Assembly (NCBI GenBank): GCA_013698305.1
Contig: JACCVC010000095.1
Coordinates: 1-21,132, forward strand
DNA: 21,132 nt
Source of the DNA: Chloroflexia bacterium
GTDB lineage: Bacteria > Chloroflexota > Chloroflexia > Thermomicrobiales > UBA6265
Direction: 5' to 3'
The position numbers were made by a program, and so were the translations under genes. Positions 7,564-15,049 of the stretch are shown one piece after another (positions within the stretch are counted from its first letter, which is position 1; every line of letters begins with the position of its first letter). The notes under the pieces were generated by a model. That model was not told the DNA's origin. It did no database searches and saw nothing but the letters and a program-made list of their open reading frames with translations.

Positions 7564-9290
7564 GATGCACCCTCCTTGCGTGCCTGCGCGCCAGTCGCTC
7601 GCTCCCACGAGGCGACCGGAGGCGTCTCCGTCAACTGCGCTTCGGTCGGCACGTTGATGAATGTGGGCCGACCCGATTCGAGCGCAGACCGCAGAGACGG
7701 TGCGAATGCGTCTGGAGAGTCAACTTCTACCGCATCCAGGCCAAAACCCTTGGCGATGTCCGCATAGGCCACGCCATTGAAATCTACCGAATAGTAGCGC
7801 TGGTCGTGATACAGGTGTTGCAACTCCTTGATCCAGCCAAACGTCTGATTCGCGCACTGGATCAGCACCACCGGCAGCCCGAGCCGCGAGATCGTTTCGA
7901 GCTCGCCCACTGACATGCCGAAACTGCCATCGCCCATCATGCCAATCACTTGCCTGTTCCCGGCGGCATACGCGGCGCCGACAACTCCCGGTAACGCGTA
8001 TCCCAACCCCCCGTGCGCGCGAGGGATGACCGTGGTCCGACCAGCCCTTCGCAATAGGTACTGTGCCGAAAGATACGGCGTCGGTGTACCAGGGTCAGCC
8101 ACGATCACGACCTTGTCGCCGAGAATCTGGCGCATCTCCGCGACGACCCGCTGTGGCTTCATCGGCCACGCCTTCGATCTCGACCACGTATCGACCTGAT
8201 CGAGATACTGCATGCGCTGCGCTTCCAGCTTTCGCAGCCGGTCTTCATTTCGCTTCCGGATGTTCGCCGCGTCTCCGTTTAGCGCCGTCGTCAGGTCATC
8301 TATTGTGGCCCGTGCGTCTCCCTGGAGGAACGCGGCATTTGGGTAGGTGTTCCCTATTTCTCGTTCTGCGACATCGATATGGATCGTGGTCGGTGGCGCC
8401 GTCCGGCTCGGCAACGTCCAGCCGTCGGTCGTGGTCGAATCAGTGCGCGTACCGATGAAGATGACCAGATCCGCATCTCTCACCCAGGCGTTGGCATAGG
8501 TGCGTGCGCCATTTCCACCCACGACACCGATGCTCACGGGTGAGGTCTCCGCGATCGCTCCCTTGCCATTGATGCTCGTGCCAGTCGGGATGCCAAGCGA
8601 CTCCGCGAGGTTGGTGAGCGATTCCCACGCCTGGGACAACAGCACCCCGCCACCGGCTACGATTACCGGGCGCTCTGCCTGGGCGATGAGCCGCGCCGCC
8701 AACTCGATCTCCTGAGCGCCGGCGTGAGGTCGCGACCGGGGAGCCCGGTCGGTGAGCGCATCATGGCTACCGCGATCCGCGAGTGTCGCTACCGGTGCTT
8801 CCAGCGAATCGGCTGGGAGTGACACATGCGCCGCGCCGGGACGACCCGCCAGTGCCATGCGTATCGATCGCCGAATTGCATCGCCCATCGCGTCGGGTGT
8901 GAGGACTCGCTCGCTCCAACCCGTGACCGGCCGGAACAACGCCACCTGGTCGAGTTCCGTCAGCACGTTCCAGTGCTGCTGCGACACCGGCGTGTCGGAG
9001 GTCAGGCACAGCAACGGTATCGCCGAACCGTGCGCCTCCGCGACACCGGGGACGATGTAGGTCGCGCCTCCGCCGCTCGGACCCTCACAAACGCCGAGAC
9101 GACCAGCCACTCGCGCGTAGACATCCGCCATGAACGACGCCGAGCGCTCATCTCGAGTCATGATGTGCGTGATCGACGGATCGTGATAGAGCGCATCGTA
9201 GAAGGCCATGCCGGTGTCGCCAGGCAGCCCGAAGATATGCTCGACGCCATGCGCCTTGAGTGTCGATACGAGCAATTCAGCGCCGTTCAT
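7560..9290 (-). CDS. Thiamine diphosphate-dependent enzyme, acetolactate synthase-like
   Basis: Three-domain ThDP enzyme of 576 residues. The pyrimidine-binding domain starts MNGAELLVSTLKAHGVEHIFGLPGD and holds the cofactor-activating Glu48 in MTRDERSA. The central Rossmann-like domain includes PVIVAGGGVLLS (208-219). The pyrophosphate domain has GDGSFGMSVGELETISRLG (453-471) followed by CANQ with Asn481, the GDG-X25-N cofactor motif. Glu48 argues against glyoxylate carboligase, which has Val there. Acetolactate synthase, oxo-acid decarboxylase and related activities remain possible, and there is no ilvN regulatory subunit beside it. The ATG at 9290 is preferred to the adjacent GTG at 9293 because GGAGG is 5 nt from the ATG but only 2 nt from the GTG. 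It overlaps the nucleoside hydrolase start by 4 nt. Confidence 0.9.
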   Translation of the reverse strand: MNGAELLVSTLKAHGVEHIFGLPGDTGMAFYDALYHDPSITHIMTRDERSASFMADVYARVAGRLGVCEGPSGGGATYIVPGVAEAHGSAIPLLCLTSDTPVSQQHWNVLTELDQVALFRPVTGWSERVLTPDAMGDAIRRSIRMALAGRPGAAHVSLPADSLEAPVATLADRGSHDALTDRAPRSRPHAGAQEIELAARLIAQAERPVIVAGGGVLLSQAWESLTNLAESLGIPTGTSINGKGAIAETSPVSIGVVGGNGARTYANAWVRDADLVIFIGTRTDSTTTDGWTLPSRTAPPTTIHIDVAEREIGNTYPNAAFLQGDARATIDDLTTALNGDAANIRKRNEDRLRKLEAQRMQYLDQVDTWSRSKAWPMKPQRVVAEMRQILGDKVVIVADPGTPTPYLSAQYLLRRAGRTTVIPRAHGGLGYALPGVVGAAYAAGNRQVIGMMGDGSFGMSVGELETISRLGLPVVLIQCANQTFGWIKELQHLYHDQRYYSVDFNGVAYADIAKGFGLDAVEVDSPDAFAPSLRSALESGRPTFINVPTEAQLTETPPVASWERATGAQARKEGAS

Positions 9291-9323
9291 CACATCCTCC
9301 GTCAGGATCTGGTCACTGTCTCG

Positions 9324-10631
9324 CTATCGTCGAACAGCAATGTAGACATCGTTTACGTTAGTTCCAGTCGGGCCCGGCGAGAACAACGCCCCAATTGCCT
9401 GCAATGCTGTGGCGCTGTCGTTCGCCGCCAATGATGCGCCAATATCGGCTTCCTGGTCGCGCAGTTCCATGGCAGACCACTCGTCGACAATCGCTCCTGC
9501 CGCATCAGCGCTACCATCCTGCCCGTCGGACGCCAAACTGGCAACCGTGATCGCTCTTCCAGATGATGCGAGATGAGGCACAGCAGCGAGCGCGAACTCG
9601 GTGTTCCGTCCGCCGACGCCATCGCCTCGCACGGTGACGGTAAGCTCTCCGCCACCGATCACGGCATCGGTATCAGCATCAATGGCCGCTTTGACCCAGT
9701 CACCTGCGCACCCACGCGCTTCACCCTCCCGATCCGACCAGATTCGACCAACCGAAAGCCCCTGCCCCTCAAGATACGATCCGACGGCGGCAACGAACTG
9801 CGGGTTGTCGCCAATGATCTCGAACACATCGTCGCTGGCATCAAGGATTGCGATTGGATTCGACGCAGAAGCGGCACCCCTCAAAAACGCGGCCACATTC
9901 GCCGGCACTCGATCCCTCAGCGAATAGTCCTGAAGCAGCTGGATGCCACGCTCAGGATCCGGTTTCCGCACGATCGTCGGTCCACTCGCGATTACCTCGG
10001 GATCGTTGCCCAGCACGTCCGACAGTATCAGCGAGACCACCCGCGCCTGCCCGATCGTGCGCCGCAGCCCACCGCCCTTAACCTCGCTCAGCTCCGACCG
10101 AACCGCGTTGAGATGCTGGATAGGCGCGCCCGCCCGCAGGAGCAAATCCGTGACCTCCTGGATGTCCGCCAACGTCAACCCGGCCCTGGGAGATTCCAGC
10201 AAAGCAGAGCCGCCTCCTGAAATCAGGGCCAGTACCACATCGTCGCCCGATAGGTTTCCAACCGTCTCGAGAATCGTCCGAGTGGCCTCGATTCCTCGCT
10301 GATCAGGAATGGGATGCGCCGCTTCGAACGTCACAAACGATTCTGGAGCGTTGGCAAGGTGGCCGTCCTTGGTCAAGACGAAACCCTCATCTACTGTTTC
10401 CCCAAGGTGCGCAACTACCGCTGCGGCCATGGTGGCTGCGGCCTTGCCCACCGAGACCACAACCAGGCGCCCAGCAATTTCAACATTCAGGCCATTGACC
10501 GAAAGACCTCGCTCCCTCGCCGTCAATACCCGGCGCACGGCGTGATCCGGCTGCATTTCGGCGACAGCATGAGCGTACGCTTGTTCGATCAAGTACCGCC
10601 TCTGTTCGCGGGATCGTGGCGCCCGGCTCAT
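9324..10631 (-). CDS. Glycerate 2-kinase (DUF4147/MOFRL family)
   Basis: Cytosolic kinase converting D-glycerate and ATP to 2-phosphoglycerate, feeding serine, glyoxylate or sugar-acid carbon into lower glycolysis. It has 435 residues, full length. The N-terminal DUF4147 part contains SVGKAA with the conserved Lys63, LISGGGSALLESP (136-148), NAVRSELSEVKGGGL (175-189) and ILSDVLGNDPEVIASGPT (202-219). The C-terminal MOFRL domain (about 325-430) contains GGELTVTVRGDGVGGRN (327-343), SDGQDGSADAAGA (368-380) and GPTGTNVNDVYIA (420-432). Older annotation calls this family hydroxypyruvate reductase (TtuD). The ATG at 10631 follows the rluD TAA by a single base and is preceded by AAGGGA. An upstream frame to 10712 overlaps rluD and adds unlike residues. 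It is co-transcribed with the ThDP enzyme. Confidence 0.93.
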   Translation of the reverse strand: MSRAPRSREQRRYLIEQAYAHAVAEMQPDHAVRRVLTARERGLSVNGLNVEIAGRLVVVSVGKAAATMAAAVVAHLGETVDEGFVLTKDGHLANAPESFVTFEAAHPIPDQRGIEATRTILETVGNLSGDDVVLALISGGGSALLESPRAGLTLADIQEVTDLLLRAGAPIQHLNAVRSELSEVKGGGLRRTIGQARVVSLILSDVLGNDPEVIASGPTIVRKPDPERGIQLLQDYSLRDRVPANVAAFLRGAASASNPIAILDASDDVFEIIGDNPQFVAAVGSYLEGQGLSVGRIWSDREGEARGCAGDWVKAAIDADTDAVIGGGELTVTVRGDGVGGRNTEFALAAVPHLASSGRAITVASLASDGQDGSADAAGAIVDEWSAMELRDQEADIGASLAANDSATALQAIGALFSPGPTGTNVNDVYIAVRR

Positions 10632-10632
10632 G

Positions 10633-11595
10633 TTACGTCCCTTCTGACCGGAGCCGAGCCAGCACGCGCTCGATATCCGCCGGGAGGGGCGCCTGAAACT
10701 CCATCGGCTCACCGGATCCAGGGACGACGAACCCGAGTGTTGCGGCGTGCAGCATCTGGCGTCTGGCGTTCAGCTCTTTCGCCAACCGCGCGCTGGTGGC
10801 GCCACCATATACGTTGTCCCCGATGATGGAGTGCCTGATATAGGCCATATGAACCCTGATCTGGTGTGTGCGACCGGTCCTCAGGTCAATGTCGAGCAAC
10901 GTCGTGTCGGCAAATCGCTCGGTCACGGAGAGCTGCGTCACCGCGGCCTTGCCGTCGCGATCGACGCCCATCCGCTTGCGGTCAGTCCGATGACGGGCGA
11001 TGGGGACATCCACGATCGCCTCCTCCTCGGCTACCACCCCCGCGACAATCGCCACGTATCGTTTGCGAACCTTGCCCTGCGACCACTGCTCGACCAACGA
11101 CTGGCTGGCGTGGTCGGTCTTCGCGACGACCATCACGCCGGAGGTGTCCTTGTCCAGCCGATGCACGATCCCGGGCCGCGTGCTTCCCGCCACCGAGATT
11201 TCGGGCGCATGATGGAGCAGCGCGTTGACGAGCGTCCCGCCTGGGTGGCCCGGCGCCGGGTGTACCACCATTCCCGCAGGCTTGTTGAGGACGATGATTC
11301 CGTCATCTTCGTACAGCACTTCAAGCGGAATTGCCTCCGGTTGAAGCTCCATCGACTCGGTCTCGGGAATTTCGACCGAGATCGATTCGCCCGCCGAAAT
11401 CTTGAAGGACGAACGCCTGTCCATGCCGTCGACCGTCACCATGCCGTCGTCGATAAGCGTTTGCGCGTAGGACCGGCTGAGGTCCGGCACCGACTTCGTC
11501 ACGAACTGGTCGAGCCGCATACCTACGTGATCTTCCAACGCGGACAATTCATGTCGATGCGCAATCTGGAACGATTGCTCTTCATCCATTTTCAT
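10633..11595 (-). CDS. Ribosomal large subunit pseudouridine synthase, RluA/RluD family
   Basis: Isomerises uridines to pseudouridine in 23S rRNA. An RNA-binding S4 domain (about 24-75) with RLDQFVTKSVPDLSRSYAQ is followed by the catalytic domain. The signature is GIVHRLDKDTSGVMVVAKT with catalytic Asp148, followed by RTGRTHQIRVHM (239-250) and IIGDNVYGG (257-265). The 320-residue length is typical. Several in-frame starts exist up to 11769, but those overlap lspA. The ATG at 11595 is chosen because GGAG lies 7 nt upstream and the S4 domain follows at normal distance. It sits between lspA and the glycerate kinase gene, and the lspA-rluD pairing is common in bacteria. Whether it modifies the RluD positions or others of the RluA family cannot be told. 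Confidence 0.94.
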   Translation of the reverse strand: MKMDEEQSFQIAHRHELSALEDHVGMRLDQFVTKSVPDLSRSYAQTLIDDGMVTVDGMDRRSSFKISAGESISVEIPETESMELQPEAIPLEVLYEDDGIIVLNKPAGMVVHPAPGHPGGTLVNALLHHAPEISVAGSTRPGIVHRLDKDTSGVMVVAKTDHASQSLVEQWSQGKVRKRYVAIVAGVVAEEEAIVDVPIARHRTDRKRMGVDRDGKAAVTQLSVTERFADTTLLDIDLRTGRTHQIRVHMAYIRHSIIGDNVYGGATSARLAKELNARRQMLHAATLGFVVPGSGEPMEFQAPLPADIERVLARLRSEGT

Positions 11596-11629
11596 TGGGC
11601 CGCTCCGAACATGTTGCCTCGCGATGCAT

Positions 11630-12157
11630 TCACGCTTCATGGGTTGACGATTGGCCATCATCGCCAGTCTCCGTCCTTGTCTGGAAGACGACGGTGACGA
11701 TGAAGAGCAGGACCGCCACCGAGATGGCGCTGTCCGCCACGTTGAAGCGCGGCCATGGACCAACAGCAATAAAGTCTGTCACATACGACTGCCGAAAGCG
11801 CTCAACCAGATTGCCAACCGCTCCGCCGAGGAGCATTCCCGCGCTCAGAACCCTCGCGACGACTCCATCTACTTCATGGAAGATCAGCCAGCAAAACCCG
11901 ATAGCGACAAGAACCGAAATCGCCGCCAAAAGCTCGGCGTTTCCCTGGAACAATCCGAAGGCGGCGCCGCTGTTGCGGCCATAGTCAAACCCAAGTTGTC
12001 CGTCAACGATCCACCACTCGCGATCCTTGGCGGATGGCCCCAGCCATCTCGTGACAGTCCACTTCGTGATCAGGTCGATAATCGCGACCAACACCGCAAC
12101 AGCGCCGGCGGCAACCAGGCTTCCTCGGCTTCGTTGTGCCTCCGACCCCTTGACCAT
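11630..12157 (-). CDS. lspA: Lipoprotein signal peptidase (signal peptidase II)
   Basis: Inner-membrane aspartyl protease that removes the signal peptide from diacylated prolipoproteins. It has 175 residues with about four membrane segments (14-31, 72-94, 100-117, 143-160). The catalytic pair is Asp128 in VTDFIAVG and Asp142 in RFNVADSAISV. NSGAAFG (62-68) and GGAVGNLVER (111-120) are the other conserved blocks. The ATG at 12157 has GGAGG 6-8 nt upstream. A longer in-frame frame to 12292 would run into the divergent glycosyltransferase gene and adds 45 residues without any SD. It is the first gene of the five-gene leftward operon, divergent from the MurG-like gene. A TGCTACGCT extended -10-like element (about 12187-12179) precedes it but no clear -35 was found. 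Confidence 0.95.
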   Translation of the reverse strand: MVKGSEAQRSRGSLVAAGAVAVLVAIIDLITKWTVTRWLGPSAKDREWWIVDGQLGFDYGRNSGAAFGLFQGNAELLAAISVLVAIGFCWLIFHEVDGVVARVLSAGMLLGGAVGNLVERFRQSYVTDFIAVGPWPRFNVADSAISVAVLLFIVTVVFQTRTETGDDGQSSTHEA

Positions 12158-12208
12158 CAACGTCCTCCGTATCGGAAGCGTAGCACGGCCCATGCCGCAA
12201 TGAGCCGG

Positions 12209-12214
12209 TATACT
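12209..12214 (+). promoter_or_regulatory. -10 element (TATACT) for the MurG-like gene
   Basis: GGTATACTCC contains TATACT and would give a leader of about 38 nt. The same decamer GGTATACTCC is found at the rpsA promoter. No convincing -35 is present at the right distance, so this is weak. Confidence 0.35.
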
Positions 12215-12258
12215 CCTGACCAGCAGGGCTACTGTGCTGTCTCGCCTCAGGAGCATTG

Positions 12259-13410
12259 ATGACTGACGCTGTTTCAATCCATCCAGATGCACCGATGCGC
12301 CTGGTCATCGCCGGTGGCGGCACCGGAGGGCACGTTCTCCCCGCGGTCGCTGTGGTCGAGGAAATACGTCGCCGAAAACTCCCTGTCGAGCTGCTCTGGA
12401 TTGGCGGACACCCAGGGGTCGAGTCAGAAATCGCGCGTGCCCATGACATTCCCTTCACCGCCATCCAGACAGGAAAGCTGCGCCGATACCTCTCCATCAG
12501 GACATTCTCCGATGCCACTCGCATTCCCGTCGGTGCTATCCAGGCGTGGAGAGCCCTGCGTGCTTTTCGGCCCGACGTGATCTACGGCACGGGCGGCGCG
12601 ATCAGCTTTCCCACCATCCTCGCGGGGGCACGCATTGCCCCGATCCTGACACACGAGCAGACGGCGCAAATCGGAATTGCCAACAAGCTGGCCATGCGCT
12701 TCGCCGACACTTTCGCCGCCAGCTTCGAGCAGACCGCGGAACTCGCCTGCACGCGCCATCGGCACGTCATCGTCACTGGCAATCCGGTAAGGACGTCGAT
12801 CCTGCACGGTTCGAAAGAGGCGGGATTACGGCGTTACGGATTTACCGCAGAACTGCCCGTCGTCTACATCACCGGTGGCGTTCGTGGCGCGAGCCCTCTC
12901 AACATCAGAATTGAAGCCCTGCTGCCGGACGTGCTGGGCGTCGTTCAGATCCTGCACCAGACCGGTCCGGCGACAGCGAACCCGGACGTCAAAAGGCTCA
13001 GGTCGGTGCGCCAATCATGGCCCCAGCGCCTCCAACAGCGCTACCACGTCGAGGAGTTCATCGGCAACGAGATCGCCGATGCCTACGCGATGGCGGACCT
13101 GGCGATCGCGAGGTCGGGTGCAGGAACGGTCGCCGAGTTCGCCCACGTCGGCTTGCCTTCGATCCTGATTCCGCTACCAGGCACATGGGGCGACGAGCAG
13201 CGGAAGAACGCCGCCGTCCTGTCCGACCTCGACGCGGCGATTGTTCTTGAGCAGAGCGACGCCACTCCGGAACGGCTCGAACGCGAGATACGAGTGTTGA
13301 TCGACAACCCCGACCGGCTCGTCAGGATGCGCGCCGCCGCGTCGACTGCCGTTCGGCCAGATGCCGCCTCCCACCTTCTCGACGAAATCCTGAAGCTGGC
13401 CGGTCGCTAG
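12259..13410 (+). CDS. MurG-like UDP-GlcNAc glycosyltransferase (lipid II synthesis or related)
   Basis: GT28-type glycosyltransferase, 383 residues, with the MurG architecture of two Rossmann domains. MurG transfers GlcNAc from UDP-GlcNAc to lipid I at the inner face of the membrane. Present are MRLVIAGGGTGGHVLPA (13-29), THEQTAQIGIANKLAMRFAD (131-150), IVTGNPVR (171-178) and IARSGAGTVAEFAHVGLPSILIPLPG (283-308, described in part). Differences from canonical MurG are GGAISFP (112-118) where GGYVSGP is usual, GGVRGASPLN (206-215) where GGSQGA is usual, and DEQRKNA (312-318) where HQxxNA is usual. It is either a diverged MurG or a paralogue with another acceptor. The ATG at 12259 has AGGAG 5 nt upstream and is preferred to the adjoining TTG at 12256. 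No other dcw genes flank it, and its stop shares CTAG with radA. Confidence 0.83.
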   Translation: MTDAVSIHPDAPMRLVIAGGGTGGHVLPAVAVVEEIRRRKLPVELLWIGGHPGVESEIARAHDIPFTAIQTGKLRRYLSIRTFSDATRIPVGAIQAWRALRAFRPDVIYGTGGAISFPTILAGARIAPILTHEQTAQIGIANKLAMRFADTFAASFEQTAELACTRHRHVIVTGNPVRTSILHGSKEAGLRRYGFTAELPVVYITGGVRGASPLNIRIEALLPDVLGVVQILHQTGPATANPDVKRLRSVRQSWPQRLQQRYHVEEFIGNEIADAYAMADLAIARSGAGTVAEFAHVGLPSILIPLPGTWGDEQRKNAAVLSDLDAAIVLEQSDATPERLEREIRVLIDNPDRLVRMRAAASTAVRPDAASHLLDEILKLAGR

Positions 13411-14813
13411 TTGTCCGACTGAGGCTCTGCGTCCCTCGCAACGTCTCTCGACAGATCGAGCGCCTCGCGCAATGTCCTCACCGCGATCACGTCTATCCCG
13501 GAAACATCGGCCTGCTTCGCTCGCTTCCAGCGCTCTGGCACGACCGCCCGCGTGAACCCGAGGCGTGCCGCCTCCTGCATTCGCCGGTCGACGCGCTGGA
13601 CCATCCGCAGATCACCGGATAATCCGACCTCGCCGATATAGACCGTGTCTGCCGGCAATGGTTGATCTCGCAATCCCGACGCGATCGCCATCGCCGCCGC
13701 GAAGTCAGCCGCTGGCTCGTTGACCCGGAAGCCGCCGATCACGTTGAGATAGACGTCGTGGCTTCCGAGTCCCATCCCCACCCGCCGCTGCAACACTGCT
13801 ACCAGTAGGTGCAGGCGATTGGTGTCGAATCCGGTCGCGCTGCGCCGCGGCAATCCGAACGACGTTGGCGCGGCCAACGCCTGGATTTCCAGCAAAATCG
13901 GTCGCGACCCTTCCATCGTCACCGCGACAGCCGAGCCCGGTGTTGTCGAGTTGCGCTCCTCCAAGAACACCTCGGATGGATTCCGAATCTCGGTCAGGCC
14001 GGAATCCGCCATGTCGAAGACGCCGATCTCATTGGTCGAGCCGAACCGGTTTTTCGCCGCCCGCAACATCCGGTACTGGTGAAACCGATCACCTTCCAGG
14101 TACAGCACCGCGTCGACCATGTGCTCCAGCACCCGCGGACCCGCGACCGTACCCTCCTTGGTCACATGTCCGATCAGGAAGACCGGGATGTTCCTGGGTT
14201 TCGCCCAGTGAGTCAGCTTCCCTGCGCACGCCCGAACCTGCGACACTGTCCCCGGCGCCGAATCCAGATCCCCTGACTGAAGTGTCTGAATCGAGTCGAT
14301 GATCACGAGATTGGGGCTGACCGAATCAGCCGCGCTCAGGATCGCTTCAAGATCGATCTCCGGGTGGATAAGCAACGTATCGCCGCTCACGCCCATTCGG
14401 TCAGCGCGGACGCGCACCTGCTGCGCCGACTCCTCTGCCGAAACATACAGCACGGTCAGTCCGCGCTTGCTAATTTCACCGGCAGCCTGCAGAATCAGCG
14501 TCGACTTGCCGACACCCGGATCGCCGCCGATCAGGATCACCGAGCCGGGCACGACGCCACCGCCTAGCACACGGTCGAATTCGTCTATGCCGAGCGATAT
14601 GCGACCGCTCGTAGACACATCCACCTGGCTGATCGGTATCGGTCTGGCGGCTGAGGCAGCTGAGCCGCTCTGGGCTCGTCCACTCCTTGCGGCCGGCTGA
14701 TCGACCTGCTCGAACATCGAGTGCCATTCACCGCAGCCTGGACATTTGCCCAGATAGGCTGGACTCGATGTGCCGCATTCCTGGCATACCCAGGACGTAT
14801 GTCGCTTCGGCAC
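13407..14813 (-). CDS. radA: DNA repair protein RadA (Sms)
   Basis: RecA-related ATPase that drives branch migration of recombination intermediates and helps D-loop extension. It has 468 residues. The N-terminal C4 zinc finger uses Cys10, Cys13, Cys24 and Cys27 (CQECG and CPGCG). The RecA-like core has Walker A GGDPGVGKST (96-105) and the RadA-specific KNRFG motif (254-258). The C-terminal Lon-protease-like domain (about 300-460) contains GGFRVNEPAADFA (360-372) and VGLSGDLRMVQR (396-407) and lacks the Lon Ser-Lys dyad, as usual. The GTG at 14813 follows AAGGAG at 7-nt spacing. A strong hairpin lies directly upstream. Its TAG and the TAG of the convergent MurG-like gene share the palindrome CTAG, so the two genes overlap by 4 nt with no terminator between them. 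Confidence 0.96.
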   Translation of the reverse strand: MPKRHTSWVCQECGTSSPAYLGKCPGCGEWHSMFEQVDQPAARSGRAQSGSAASAARPIPISQVDVSTSGRISLGIDEFDRVLGGGVVPGSVILIGGDPGVGKSTLILQAAGEISKRGLTVLYVSAEESAQQVRVRADRMGVSGDTLLIHPEIDLEAILSAADSVSPNLVIIDSIQTLQSGDLDSAPGTVSQVRACAGKLTHWAKPRNIPVFLIGHVTKEGTVAGPRVLEHMVDAVLYLEGDRFHQYRMLRAAKNRFGSTNEIGVFDMADSGLTEIRNPSEVFLEERNSTTPGSAVAVTMEGSRPILLEIQALAAPTSFGLPRRSATGFDTNRLHLLVAVLQRRVGMGLGSHDVYLNVIGGFRVNEPAADFAAAMAIASGLRDQPLPADTVYIGEVGLSGDLRMVQRVDRRMQEAARLGFTRAVVPERWKRAKQADVSGIDVIAVRTLREALDLSRDVARDAEPQSDN

Positions 14814-14838
14814 GCACCTTCTCCTTCCAAAACGCCGT

Positions 14839-14876
14839 GAACGCAGCGGGGCGACATCAAACGCCCCGCTGCGTTC
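14839..14876 (-). terminator. Perfect 15-bp GC-rich hairpin upstream of radA
   Basis: Arms 14839-14853 and 14862-14876 are perfectly complementary around an 8-nt loop. Read leftward the stem is followed by ACGGCGTTTTGG and then the radA SD (AAGGAG), with the GTG 25 nt from the stem. It may end clpC transcripts, be a leader hairpin of radA, or both. The four-U run lies a few bases off the stem, so it is not a textbook intrinsic terminator. Confidence 0.55.
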
Positions 14877-14932
14877 TCTTGTTCAACGTATTGTCCTCAC
14901 TACAGCGTATCTCATGAAGATTGGTGAGTAGT

Positions 14933-14993
14933 GGCCGATCCTGTATCGGCCTGATCTGGCATTTCATCACCTTGGGCAGACACAGGGTCTGCC
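14933..14993 (-). terminator. Two tandem hairpins downstream of clpC
   Basis: GGCAGAC/GTCTGCC (14975-14993) and GGCCGAT/ATCGGCC (14933-14951) are each perfect 7-bp stems with 5-nt loops. They lie about 57 and 99 nt past the clpC stop. No U-tracts follow on the leftward strand. They fit 3'-end structures of the clpC mRNA. The rest of 14877-15049 shows no gene. Confidence 0.45.
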
Positions 14994-15049
14994 GCTACGT
15001 GTTTGTGGTAATTGGAACGCCATTCCATCAACCGGCAAACCACCGTAGA

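Noticed and set aside
7560..9290. Glyoxylate carboligase assignment next to glycerate kinase
   Set aside because: The cofactor-activating position is Glu48 (TRDERSA), whereas glyoxylate carboligase has Val there, and no tartronate semialdehyde reductase or hydroxypyruvate isomerase is adjacent.
10747..11697. Rightward 316-residue frame antisense to rluD
   Set aside because: Shadow of the pseudouridine synthase, whose catalytic motifs are intact on the other strand.
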